In this document: positions 1 to 5,276 of the stretch, one piece after another
How the letters are laid out: every line of letters begins with the position of its first letter
Position numbering within the stretch: position 1 is the first letter of the stretch
Assembly (NCBI GenBank): GCA_009699025.1
Contig: WLOZ01000167.1
Location: 1-5,377, forward strand
Source of the DNA: Actinomycetota bacterium
GTDB taxonomy: Bacteria; Actinomycetota; Actinomycetes; S36-B12; CAIYMF01
Length of the DNA: 5,377 bases
Reading direction: 5' to 3'
Notes under the pieces: generated by a model
Database searches by the model: none
Told to the model about the DNA's origin: nothing
The model's input: only the letters and a program-made list of their open reading frames with translations
Program-made: the position numbers and the translations under genes

Positions 1-524
1 AGCGGTAAGCGGTCGGGGCCGAGCGCCATGAGTGCCACCGCGATTCCTGCGGCCACGAGCCCGGCCAGGTAGAGGAACAGTCCCAGTCCGCGGTTGCGCG
101 CGTAGCCGCTGTGCTCCGTCTGTCCGTTGATCACCGCGACCCCCACGGTAAGGGCGGCCACCATGCGCGAGCCCGACCACAGCGCGATCACGATGCCTAG
201 CAGGCCCACCTCGGTGCCACCCGAGCTGATCTGGTCGAGCAGGGGCAGCAGGAACGAGTTGACCGCCTCGGGCGTCAGCACGCGACTGGCCACGCTCACC
301 ACCTCCGCCTGCACGGTCGCCACCGTCGACGGGTCGGAGTAGCGGGCAGCGACGCCGATGCTCGAGAGAACTCCGAGGGCGATCCACGGCAGGGTGAACG
401 TGATCCAGAACCCGGTCTCAGCTGCGAGGCCAAAGAAGCGCGACCGCTTCACGATGGCGATCAGAAGTAGAAGAGGAGAGGGTAGCGCGGAGACTATGCG
501 AGCGACCTGTTCAGCGATGTTCAC
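1..524 (-). CDS. YihY/BrkB-family (UPF0761) inner-membrane protein, 3' part cut by window edge
   Basis: The reading frame runs leftward from a GTG at 522-524 and stays open for 174 codons to the window edge, so the C-terminus is missing. An in-frame TAG lies three codons upstream and there is no other start, so this GTG is well supported. Visible hydrophobic segments lie at about residues 36-58, 106-131 and 147-168. Two stretches look like this family: FGLAAETGFWITFTLPWIAL near residues 31-50, and LWSGSRMVAALTVG near 115-128, which matches the family's W-S-x-S-R-x-x-x-A-L signature. YihY proteins are polytopic membrane proteins, once misnamed ribonuclease BN, whose biochemical role is still unclear. 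They usually run to about 270-400 residues, so roughly half is probably seen. The gene is divergent from the GlsB-like gene and lacks a Shine-Dalgarno, consistent with a leaderless transcript. Confidence 0.85.
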   Translation of the reverse strand, partial: MNIAEQVARIVSALPSPLLLLIAIVKRSRFFGLAAETGFWITFTLPWIALGVLSSIGVAARYSDPSTVATVQAEVVSVASRVLTPEAVNSFLLPLLDQISSGGTEVGLLGIVIALWSGSRMVAALTVGVAVINGQTEHSGYARNRGLGLFLYLAGLVAAGIAVALMALGPDRLP

Positions 525-530
525 GTGCTC

Positions 531-536
531 ACGCTA
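531..536 (-). promoter_or_regulatory. -10 element of a leaderless promoter for the YihY-like gene
   Basis: Read on the minus strand, the hexamer is TAGCGT (TANNNT). Exactly 6 bases separate it from the GTG at 524, which places the expected transcription start on the start codon. No Shine-Dalgarno is present between them. No good -35 box is seen at 17-18 bases, as is common for actinobacterial promoters. Confidence 0.5.
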
Positions 537-552
537 GACGACCTTCACCCAG

Positions 553-558
553 TAACCT
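553..558 (+). promoter_or_regulatory. -10 element of a leaderless promoter for the GlsB-like gene
   Basis: The hexamer TAACCT (TANNNT) is followed by exactly 6 bases and then the ATG at 565, so transcription should start on the A of the ATG. There is no Shine-Dalgarno. The -35 region would fall inside the opposing -10 zone at about 530-535 and has no recognisable TTGACA. Confidence 0.5.
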
Positions 559-564
559 GACGGC

Positions 565-831
565 ATGGAAATCTCAGGCTTCTTCAGCGCGATCGTGGTG
601 GGGCTCGTCATCGGAATCCTCGGTCGACTGGTTGTGAGCGGACGCCAACCTGCTGGCTGCATTGTCACGATGATCACCGGCATCGTGGGCGCCCTAGTGG
701 GCGGGTGGATCGCGTCGTCCTTCACCGCCAACTTCTGGCTGATTCTGCTCGTGCAGGTCGTGGTGGCAGCCATCATCACGGCACTCATCTCGCCCCGCGT
801 TAAGGACCGGCCGCCGACCGACGGCGTCTGA
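565..831 (+). CDS. GlsB/YeaQ/YmgE-family small membrane protein (transglycosylase-associated family)
   Basis: This 88-residue protein consists almost wholly of three hydrophobic helices, at about residues 6-24, 31-50 and 57-77. Each of the first two is rich in glycine (VVGLVIGILGRLV and ITGIVGALVGGWIA). Size, three-helix layout and the G-x-x-G-R-L and G-x-x-G-A-x-x-G-G patterns fit the GlsB/YeaQ/YmgE family (Pfam transglycosylase-associated protein). These proteins sit in the cytoplasmic membrane and are often stress-induced; no enzymatic activity is established. The C-terminal tail after residue 77 is short and polar. The ATG at 565 is the only sensible start and appears leaderless. The RibD-like gene starts three bases after the stop, so the two are probably co-transcribed, although no functional link between them is obvious. 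The opposite-strand frame here is a shadow. Confidence 0.85.
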   Translation: MEISGFFSAIVVGLVIGILGRLVVSGRQPAGCIVTMITGIVGALVGGWIASSFTANFWLILLVQVVVAAIITALISPRVKDRPPTDGV

Positions 832-834
832 TCG

Positions 835-1602
835 ATGATCACGCCAAGCCAGACGCGCACTGGGCCCTTCGACGCTGACGACCCGCTCGCCCACTACCCG
901 TGGCCCGAGGGCCGCTGGGTGCGCGCCTCGATGGTGAGCACGGCTGATGGCGCTGGCGCCGGGCCCGACGGCACGTCTGCCAGCATCAGCACGCCCGCCG
1001 ACTTCGCGCTCTTCCGCGCCCTGCGCAACAACTGCGACGTGATCGTGGTGGGGGCCGGAACCGCTCGAGCCGAGGGGTACCGACCCCCGGCATCGGCACG
1101 ACTGGCCGTGGTGACGCGAAGCGGTCGGCTCGACCCCATACTTCCCTTTATCGCCGATGCTCGGCCCGACGCACTGCCGCTGGTGCTCACCTGCAGCTCA
1201 GCCGAGCCCGAGTCGCTGGCCGATCTCCACCGCATCGCTGAGGTGGTGCTGTGCGGCGACACCGCGGTCGACCTCACCGTGGCGCTCAGCGAATTGGAGG
1301 CTCGCGGGCTGCGCCGCGTGGTGGTCGAGGGCGGGCCCAGCCTGCTGGCCGACCTCGCTGCCGCCGACCTCGTCGACGAGTACGACCTGCAGTTGACTCC
1401 GTTCCTCGCCGGAGGTTCGTACGCATCTGGCTCGCCCACGTCGCGCATCCTCAGCCGATCGCCCCTCACGATCGCCCCCGCGCCTCTCACGCTCGCGCAT
1501 GTACTCACCGACGGCCAGACCGTGTTCCTGAGGTACCTACGGGCCGTGGCTGCCGACGGCGTCTCAGCCACCACGAGAGCCGCCACGCTGCGGGACGAGT
1601 AG
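835..1602 (+). CDS. Pyrimidine reductase family protein (stand-alone RibD C-terminal domain)
   Basis: The protein has 255 residues and covers a single RibD C-terminal, DHFR-like reductase domain without the zinc deaminase domain of bifunctional RibD. Visible family signatures in order are RASMVSTADG at residues 30-39 with the conserved Asp38, the VGAGTARAEGYRP motif at 72-84 (NADPH/substrate region), and VVEGGPSLLADL at 163-174 with Glu165. The last is followed by the LxDEYDLQLTPFLAGG stretch typical of the family. The classical reaction is NADPH-dependent reduction of the ribosylamino-pyrimidinone phosphate in riboflavin synthesis. However, the mycobacterial stand-alone homologue Rv2671 has been reported to have dihydrofolate-reductase-like activity, so the substrate here is open. 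The ATG follows the GlsB-like stop by three bases with no clear Shine-Dalgarno, which suggests coupled translation. The last 15 or so residues are polar and probably disordered. Confidence 0.85.
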   Translation: MITPSQTRTGPFDADDPLAHYPWPEGRWVRASMVSTADGAGAGPDGTSASISTPADFALFRALRNNCDVIVVGAGTARAEGYRPPASARLAVVTRSGRLDPILPFIADARPDALPLVLTCSSAEPESLADLHRIAEVVLCGDTAVDLTVALSELEARGLRRVVVEGGPSLLADLAAADLVDEYDLQLTPFLAGGSYASGSPTSRILSRSPLTIAPAPLTLAHVLTDGQTVFLRYLRAVAADGVSATTRAATLRDE

Positions 1603-1611
1603 GGGCTTCGG

Positions 1612-1929
1612 TCAGGAGCGAGCGGAGGCCGGCGCACATACCGCGTAGCCCACCGCCGCGGTCACGATCGCCACCAGGAACACCGAGGGCCATGCCCCGA
1701 TCACACCCGCGAGTGGGTGCGACACCGCGAAGGCCGCCACAAACACACCAACCGCGAGCGCGGCACGCAACGGTCCAGCAGACCGCCACCACCGCCAGCC
1801 GCACCACGCGGCTCCGAGCACCAGCACCGCACCGCCCAGCGCACGGTTTCCGGTGCCCTGCGCCACGCCGAAGCCGGCAACCAGGGTGAGCGCCGCCACC
1901 AGCGGAGTCAGCGCACGCTCAGTGGCCAC
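1612..1929 (-). CDS. Small four-helix membrane protein, third gene of the mycothiol detoxification operon
   Basis: This 105-residue protein starts at a GTG (1927-1929) lying inside the end of the hydrolase gene, with an 11-base overlap in another frame. A longer frame upstream of this GTG is the hydrolase read out of frame and is implausibly Arg/Cys-rich. Hydrophobicity suggests four helices, at about residues 5-24, 29-48, 53-72 and 76-98. GNRALGGAVLVLGAAW (27-42) contains the loop into helix 2. A short basic and aromatic patch (WRWWRS, 45-50) probably faces the cytoplasm, and a conserved-looking HPLAG lies at 71-75. I recognise no named family or catalytic residues. Position suggests translation coupled to the hydrolase. 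A role in the same detoxification pathway is only inferred from the operon. The gene ends 9 bases from the convergent RibD-like stop. Confidence 0.75.
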   Translation of the reverse strand: MATERALTPLVAALTLVAGFGVAQGTGNRALGGAVLVLGAAWCGWRWWRSAGPLRAALAVGVFVAAFAVSHPLAGVIGAWPSVFLVAIVTAAVGYAVCAPASARS

Positions 1930-2542
1930 GCGCCACCCAGGCGTCGTAGTGGACCGACTCGGCGCCGATGGTGGTCTCGTCGCCATGTCCGGTGAGCACG
2001 CGAGTGCCAGCCGGAAGGCCAAGCAGCCGCTCGCGGATGGAGTCGAGAATGGTGGGAAAGTCACTGAACGACCGGCCCGTGGCGCCCGGCCCGCCGTGAA
2101 AGAGAGTGTCGCCCGACAGCAGCACCCCGAGTTCGGGAATGTGCAGGCACACCCCGCCCGGCGAGTGTCCCGGCGTGTGCAGCACCTCGACCCGCAGGCC
2201 CGCCACCTCAATGACGTCGCCGTCGAGCATCGTCGACGGCGTGCGGTCGGGATGCACAACCTCCCACAGCATCAGGTCGTCAGGGTGCAGCAGCAGCGGC
2301 GCCGCGGTGGCGTCGGCAAGCTCGCCCGCGACGTCGATGTGGTCGTTGTGCCCGTGCGTGCAGATGATGGCCGCCACCGCGCGATCGCCCACGACCTCAA
2401 GAATTGCGCTGGAGTCGTGCGCGGCGTCGACGATGATGACCTCGGCATCGTCGCCCACGACCCACACATTGTTGTCGACCTCCCACGTGCCGCCATCGAG
2501 CGCGAACGTGCCGTGGGTGATCACCCGTTCAACCCGGGCCAT
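1919..2542 (-). CDS. Metallo-beta-lactamase-fold hydrolase, partner of mycothiol-dependent formaldehyde dehydrogenase
   Basis: The protein has 207 residues from the ATG at 2540-2542. A GTG one codon earlier (2543-2545) is an equally possible start and would give the common 4-base GTGA overlap. All metal ligands of the glyoxalase II-like MBL fold are visible: the THGHNDH motif at residues 62-68 (His63, His65, Asp67, His68), His126 in HTPGHSPGG, bridging Asp145 in LSGDTLF, and His186 in LTGHGDET. This fold typically binds two metal ions and hydrolyses thioesters. The stop codon of the dehydrogenase overlaps this start. The same gene order is known in M. tuberculosis (Rv2259, Rv2260). Hydrolysis of S-formylmycothiol, the dehydrogenase product, to formate and mycothiol is therefore the likely reaction, by inference from context. 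No signal peptide is seen, so it should be cytoplasmic. Confidence 0.9.
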   Translation of the reverse strand: MARVERVITHGTFALDGGTWEVDNNVWVVGDDAEVIIVDAAHDSSAILEVVGDRAVAAIICTHGHNDHIDVAGELADATAAPLLLHPDDLMLWEVVHPDRTPSTMLDGDVIEVAGLRVEVLHTPGHSPGGVCLHIPELGVLLSGDTLFHGGPGATGRSFSDFPTILDSIRERLLGLPAGTRVLTGHGDETTIGAESVHYDAWVARGH

Positions 2543-3627
2543 CACAGCACCACGACGCTGCGCAGCACATCGCCGTGGTGCATCTTCTCGAAGGCAGCCT
2601 CCACGTCGTCGAGCGCGATCTCCTCAGACACAAAGCGGTCGAGCGGCAGTCGCCCCTGAAGGTAGAGGTCGATGAGCATGGGAAAATCACGGCTGGGCAG
2701 GCAGTCGCCGTACCAGCTCGACTTCAGCGACCCCCCTCGGCCGAAGAAGTCGATGAGCGGCAGATCGAGGCGCATCGTGGGGTCGGGCACGCCCACTAGC
2801 ACCACGGTGCCGGCGAGGTCGCGGGCGTAGAAGGCCTGCTCGTAGGTCTCGGGACGCCCCACCGCGTCGACCACGACGTCGGCGCCGAACCCGCCGGTGA
2901 GCTCCTGAATCGCCTCGACCGCGTTGCGCTCGCGCGAGTTGACCGTGTGGGTGGCACCGAAGTCCTTGGCCCACTCGAGCTTCTGATCGTCGATGTCGAC
3001 CGCGATGATGCGGCTGGCTCCGGCGAGACGCGCGCCCGCGATGGCAGCGTCGCCCACCCCGCCGCAGCCAATCACGGCCACGGTGTCGCCGCGCGAGACG
3101 TTGCCGGTGTTGAGCGTGGCGCCGAGGCCGGCCATCACGCCGCAGCCGAGCAGCCCAGCTACCTGGGGCGTGGCAGCGGGATCAACCTTGGTGCACTGGC
3201 CGGCGGCCACCAGCGTCTTGTCGGCGAACGCGCCAATTCCGAGGGCCGGGCTCAGCGGGGTGCCGTCTTCGAGCATCATCGGCTGCTGAGCGTTGTGCGT
3301 GCTGAAGCAGTACCAGGGCCGACCGCGCAGACAGGCGCGGCAGTTGCCGCACACCGCGCGCCAGTTGAGAATCACGTAATCACCCGGCACCACAGTGGTG
3401 ACGCCGCTGCCGACGGTTTCAACGAACCCAGCGGCCTCGTGGCCCAGCAGGAACGGAAACGCGTCGTTGATGGCACCCTCGCGGTAGTGCAGGTCGGTGT
3501 GGCACACGCCGCAGGCCGCGATCTTGACTACCACCTCGCCGGGGCCGGGGTCGGGAATGATGATCGTCTCCAGTGTGACCGGAGCACCCTTGGTGCGGGC
3601 TACTACTCCACGGACCTTCTGCGGCAT
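2542..3627 (-). CDS. mscR: S-(hydroxymethyl)mycothiol dehydrogenase / S-nitrosomycothiol reductase (zinc alcohol dehydrogenase family)
   Basis: The enzyme oxidises the formaldehyde-mycothiol adduct to S-formylmycothiol with NAD; its homologues also reduce S-nitrosomycothiol. Starting at the ATG 3625-3627 gives 361 residues, the usual family length, with the characteristic opening [18 protein letters not shown] Shine-Dalgarno (GGAG, 6-base spacing) supports this start over one 13 codons upstream. Catalytic zinc ligands are Cys42 (GVCHTD), His63 and Glu64 (GHEAAG) and Cys162 (LLGCGV). Structural zinc is held by Cys93, Cys96, Cys99 and Cys107. The Rossmann loop GCGGVG is at 187-192, followed by Asp211 in AVDIDD, which fits NAD rather than NADP. 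The protein is a cytoplasmic, fully intact class III ADH relative. It is first in an operon with the MBL-fold hydrolase and the small membrane protein. The gene is also called adhE2 in mycobacteria. Confidence 0.95.
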   Translation of the reverse strand: MPQKVRGVVARTKGAPVTLETIIIPDPGPGEVVVKIAACGVCHTDLHYREGAINDAFPFLLGHEAAGFVETVGSGVTTVVPGDYVILNWRAVCGNCRACLRGRPWYCFSTHNAQQPMMLEDGTPLSPALGIGAFADKTLVAAGQCTKVDPAATPQVAGLLGCGVMAGLGATLNTGNVSRGDTVAVIGCGGVGDAAIAGARLAGASRIIAVDIDDQKLEWAKDFGATHTVNSRERNAVEAIQELTGGFGADVVVDAVGRPETYEQAFYARDLAGTVVLVGVPDPTMRLDLPLIDFFGRGGSLKSSWYGDCLPSRDFPMLIDLYLQGRLPLDRFVSEEIALDDVEAAFEKMHHGDVLRSVVVL

Positions 3628-3630
3628 GCG

Positions 3631-3637
3631 CTTCTCC
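3631..3637 (-). promoter_or_regulatory. Shine-Dalgarno that fixes the mscR start
   Basis: Read on the minus strand this is GGAGAAG, with 6 bases between GGAG and the ATG at 3627. No comparable site precedes the longer alternative start at 3666. Confidence 0.8.
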
Positions 3638-3664
3638 ACTTCGGCTGCGGGACTCAGAGTCACC

Positions 3665-3670
3665 ACCCTA
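3665..3670 (-). promoter_or_regulatory. Candidate -10 element for the mscR operon
   Basis: On the minus strand the hexamer is TAGGGT (TANNNT), about 38 bases before the mscR ATG. This would give a leader of roughly 30 bases that includes the Shine-Dalgarno. The -35 region at 17 bases is poor, so this is tentative. Confidence 0.3.
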
Positions 3671-3713
3671 GAGGCGAACCCTCCGTCGACTGCGACGCGC
3701 TAGAACGCAAGTA

Positions 3714-3744
3714 CGGAATGGTCACCCTCACGGGTGACATTTCG
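3714..3744. other. Bulged 13-bp stem-loop or operator-like palindrome in the divergent intergenic region
   Basis: CGGAATG (3714-3720) can pair with CATTTCG (3738-3744) through one G-U pair. Inside it TCACCC (3722-3727) pairs with GGGTGA (3732-3737) around a TCAC loop, leaving G3721 bulged. In the other register GTCACCC and GGGTGAC form a perfect 7-bp inverted repeat with a 4-base spacer at 3721-3738. As DNA this could be a repressor operator between the two divergent genes; as RNA it could be part of a long leader of the secreted-protein gene. It matches no named element I can confirm. Confidence 0.5.
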
Positions 3745-3840
3745 GCCGCGAAGGCTCTTTGGGCGGTAAATACCGATGACGACGGTCCGGCGCGATTGAC
3801 GGGGTCGAACGCTCATAGGTGAATAAGCCCTGCGGCAGGG
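3745..3840 (+). promoter_or_regulatory. Upstream region of the secreted-protein gene: small hairpins and a candidate -35
   Basis: A TTGACG hexamer at 3796-3801 is the best -35 candidate on this strand. The matching -10 region around 3815-3826 is A/T-rich but has no clean TANNNT. Short self-complementary pieces are CGGT-AAAT-ACCG at 3764-3775 and CCCTG-CGG-CAGGG at 3828-3840. If transcription starts near 3830 only the last one is in the leader. If it starts upstream of 3714, the leader would be about 170 bases long and structured. Confidence 0.3.
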
Positions 3841-3865
3841 ACTTCCCCTCCCGTATCTCATCCCG

Positions 3866-3872
3866 AAAGGAA
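3866..3872 (+). promoter_or_regulatory. Shine-Dalgarno that fixes the secreted-protein start
   Basis: AAAGGAA ends 6 bases before the GTG at 3879. This favours that GTG over the in-frame GTG at 3819, whose 20 extra residues would put a polar extension in front of the signal peptide. Confidence 0.8.
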
Positions 3873-3878
3873 CCCGCC

Positions 3879-4943
3879 GTGGCTTTCACCACTCAGCGCA
3901 AGTTCCTGGCCTTCGGCGCAGTCCCCTTGGCGATCCTCGCCATCGCGGGCGCCTCTGCGTTCACGTTCGGCCAGGACGTTTCCCAGATCAACGGCTCGCA
4001 GGAGCAGGTCGACTACCTCGTCGTGGCCACGAACCAGACCTCGACGGACAACCTGTGGACCATGACCAACTACATCGGTGACAACCCCACCATCACCAGC
4101 ACCAACAAGGGCGCCACCATCAAGACCAAGTACGGCGAGCTGCCCCAGTGGTTCCAGGTGAACACCGGCGCCATCAGCGTTCCCACGGCGGTGCAGGAGG
4201 CCGGTGACCTACTGTTCATCAACCCCCGCAGCAGCACCACCTCCGACACCGACACCAACAACGGCCGTGGAGGCACGGGCGGATCGTTCTCGAACGACGG
4301 CGGCGCCGACCAGACCAACACGGTGCAGGCCATCCACGTGAAGGGCAACATCACCAACGTGGCAGCCCTTCGTCAGACCTACGCCACCTGCCTCATCCCG
4401 ATCCGCCTGTGGGTCACCGCTGACGGCGGCGACAACTTCACCGACATCACCCGCACCTACCTCGACACCCAGGCCCGCACGGGCACTGGCACGAATGGGC
4501 AGACCGCCTCAGACACCAACCCCAACAGCGGCAATGGCAACGGCACCGAGGGCATCGCTACCTCAGGGCCCGGTGTTGGCAACCCGTTCTACGTTGACTG
4601 CTCCACCGGCGAGTTCGAGTTCACAGTGCCCACCGCTGCGGCCATCGATATGACCGACCTCACCGGCGACGCGCACAGCACGGTCGCCAACTACGCCTAC
4701 GAGGTGTCGATCGAGCGTGGCGGCGTGTTCGCCTCGTTCAACAACAACACCGGCGCTCAGCCGGAGTTCGTCTTCCAGTCGACTCCGCTGACGTACGACC
4801 CGACCAACCAGTTCAACGATCCCAACTCATCGCCCCTCAACCAGGGCACCACGGTCAGGGACAACATGAACGGTAACGGCCAGTACACGCCCAACTGCAT
4901 CCAGCAGAACCCGACGGGTACTAGCGCCCTGGGCTGCAGCTAG
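3879..4943 (+). CDS. Secreted Asn/Thr/Gly-rich protein of unknown function
   Basis: From the GTG at 3879 the protein has 354 residues. Its signal peptide has a basic start (TTQRKF), a hydrophobic core at about residues 10-27 and a likely cleavage after ASA at 25-27. The mature chain has few lysines and is rich in Asn, Thr, Ser and Gly. Its four cysteines (171, 241, 340, 353) could form two disulfides. Predicted beta-rich segments (about 149-196 and 236-305) alternate with low-complexity loops at 118-148, 199-235 and 306-354. The first two loops share S-D-T-[DN]-x-N-x-G (122-129 and 211-218), similar to calcium-binding loops. There is no LPXTG motif or C-terminal membrane helix, so it is either released or held non-covalently at the surface. 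Asn, Thr and Ile codons almost always end in C, which suggests high expression. I do not recognise the family. A fibre or surface-layer role is a guess. Confidence 0.8.
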   Translation: MAFTTQRKFLAFGAVPLAILAIAGASAFTFGQDVSQINGSQEQVDYLVVATNQTSTDNLWTMTNYIGDNPTITSTNKGATIKTKYGELPQWFQVNTGAISVPTAVQEAGDLLFINPRSSTTSDTDTNNGRGGTGGSFSNDGGADQTNTVQAIHVKGNITNVAALRQTYATCLIPIRLWVTADGGDNFTDITRTYLDTQARTGTGTNGQTASDTNPNSGNGNGTEGIATSGPGVGNPFYVDCSTGEFEFTVPTAAAIDMTDLTGDAHSTVANYAYEVSIERGGVFASFNNNTGAQPEFVFQSTPLTYDPTNQFNDPNSSPLNQGTTVRDNMNGNGQYTPNCIQQNPTGTSALGCS

Positions 4944-4954
4944 CCCCCACAATC

Positions 4955-4981
4955 GGGACGCCATGTCACATGAGGCGTTCT
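4955..4981 (+). other. Imperfect stem-loop just after the secreted-protein stop
   Basis: Bases 4955-4962 can pair with 4974-4981 (8 pairs, two of them G-U), enclosing a second small stem ATG/CAT. It starts 11 bases after the stop codon and has no T tract. It may protect the 3' end or assist the stronger hairpin downstream. Confidence 0.35.
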
Positions 4982-5000
4982 GACTGCACCACCTCCCATC

Positions 5001-5038
5001 CGGCGGGGGTCACACCAGCAATGGTGTGGCCCCCGCCG
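5001..5038 (+). terminator. Strong 17-bp stem-loop with GCAA tetraloop, probable terminator of the secreted-protein gene
   Basis: Bases 5001-5017 pair with 5022-5038 along 17 continuous pairs, with a single wobble (T5010 with G5029). The GCAA loop (5018-5021) is a stable GNRA type. It starts 57 bases after the stop codon of the secreted-protein gene. No T tract follows, which is common for actinobacterial terminators. It could also act as a 3'-end stabiliser. Confidence 0.7.
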
Positions 5039-5182
5039 CGTCGTGCGGTGAGCACGAATTTCGCCATCGGGGGCACCCAAGTACATACCTATCGCGCTAC
5101 GGCGCCCCAACCTCCGCGCGGGTGCAGCACACGGACGGCGGGCGGCTGCCGGCCATCGCGTGGCCATTCCATGCCATCCCGT

Positions 5183-5206
5183 CATCACCGTGCGTCCACG
5201 GTGGTG
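5183..5206. other. 10-bp stem-loop upstream of the CDGSH-like gene
   Basis: CATCACCGTG (5183-5192) pairs with CACGGTGGTG (5197-5206) with one G-U pair, around a CGTC loop. It lies about 70 bases before the next ATG. There is no T tract on either side. It could be a second terminator, part of a leader or an operator; the sequence does not decide. Confidence 0.4.
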
Positions 5207-5265
5207 GGAAGGCACAACTAATGCCACACTGACGACGAGGTAAATCGACTACTCCGCATTGAGAC

Positions 5266-5272
5266 AAGGGAG
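5266..5272 (+). promoter_or_regulatory. Shine-Dalgarno of the CDGSH-like gene
   Basis: AAGGGAG lies 4 bases before the ATG at 5277. It is strong and purine-rich, and its AAGG core is about 7 bases from the start codon. Confidence 0.75.
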
Positions 5273-5276
5273 CACC

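Larger units (their letters stand above)
4944..5276. other. Non-coding stretch between the secreted-protein gene and the CDGSH-like gene
   Basis: No convincing gene is seen on either strand. Open frames here are Arg/Pro/His-rich and lack ribosome binding sites. The stretch holds a run of self-complementary segments: 4955-4981, 5001-5038, 5041-5057 (TCGTGC and GCACGA around GGTGA, followed by ATTT), 5151-5165 (GGCCA and TGGCC around TCGCG) and 5183-5206. No tRNA or known small RNA was recognised. Confidence 0.6.

Noticed and set aside
127..342. Plus-strand frame within the YihY-like gene
   Set aside because: It is low-complexity Thr/Ser/Arg composition, antisense to a clear membrane-protein frame.
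894..1637. Minus-strand open frame opposite the RibD-like gene
   Set aside because: It is a Ser/Arg/Ala-rich mirror of a well-supported reductase and has no ribosome binding site.
1853..2659. Long plus-strand open frame opposite the hydrolase gene
   Set aside because: It is an Arg/His/Val-rich shadow of the minus-strand hydrolase and dehydrogenase, with no family features. The minus strand carries all the metal-binding motifs.
3628..3666. Thirteen-codon N-terminal extension of the mscR frame
   Set aside because: The extension has no Shine-Dalgarno and makes the protein longer than the usual 361 residues. The ATG at 3627 has a good GGAG and the family's standard N-terminus.
2947..3822. Long plus-strand open frame opposite mscR
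   Set aside because: It lies antisense to the fully conserved dehydrogenase, and its translation has no domain-like pattern.
3714..3872. c-di-AMP (ydaO) or c-di-GMP (GEMM) riboswitch
   Set aside because: Short stretches resemble parts of these consensus sequences, but the conserved cores and the closing helix could not be laid out together. A covariance search is needed before any such claim.
3819..3878. Twenty-codon extension of the secreted-protein frame from a GTG at 3819
   Set aside because: It places polar, Pro/Arg/Ser-rich residues ahead of the signal peptide, and the AAAGGAA site points to the GTG at 3879.
3879..4943. TasA/camelysin-type fibre protein
   Set aside because: The signal peptide and beta-rich content are compatible, but the typical sequence after the signal peptide and a neighbouring SipW signal peptidase are absent.
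4940..5227. Minus-strand frame across the terminator region
   Set aside because: It crosses the 17-bp stem-loop, is Arg/His/Cys-rich without any hydrophobic core, and has no ribosome binding site.
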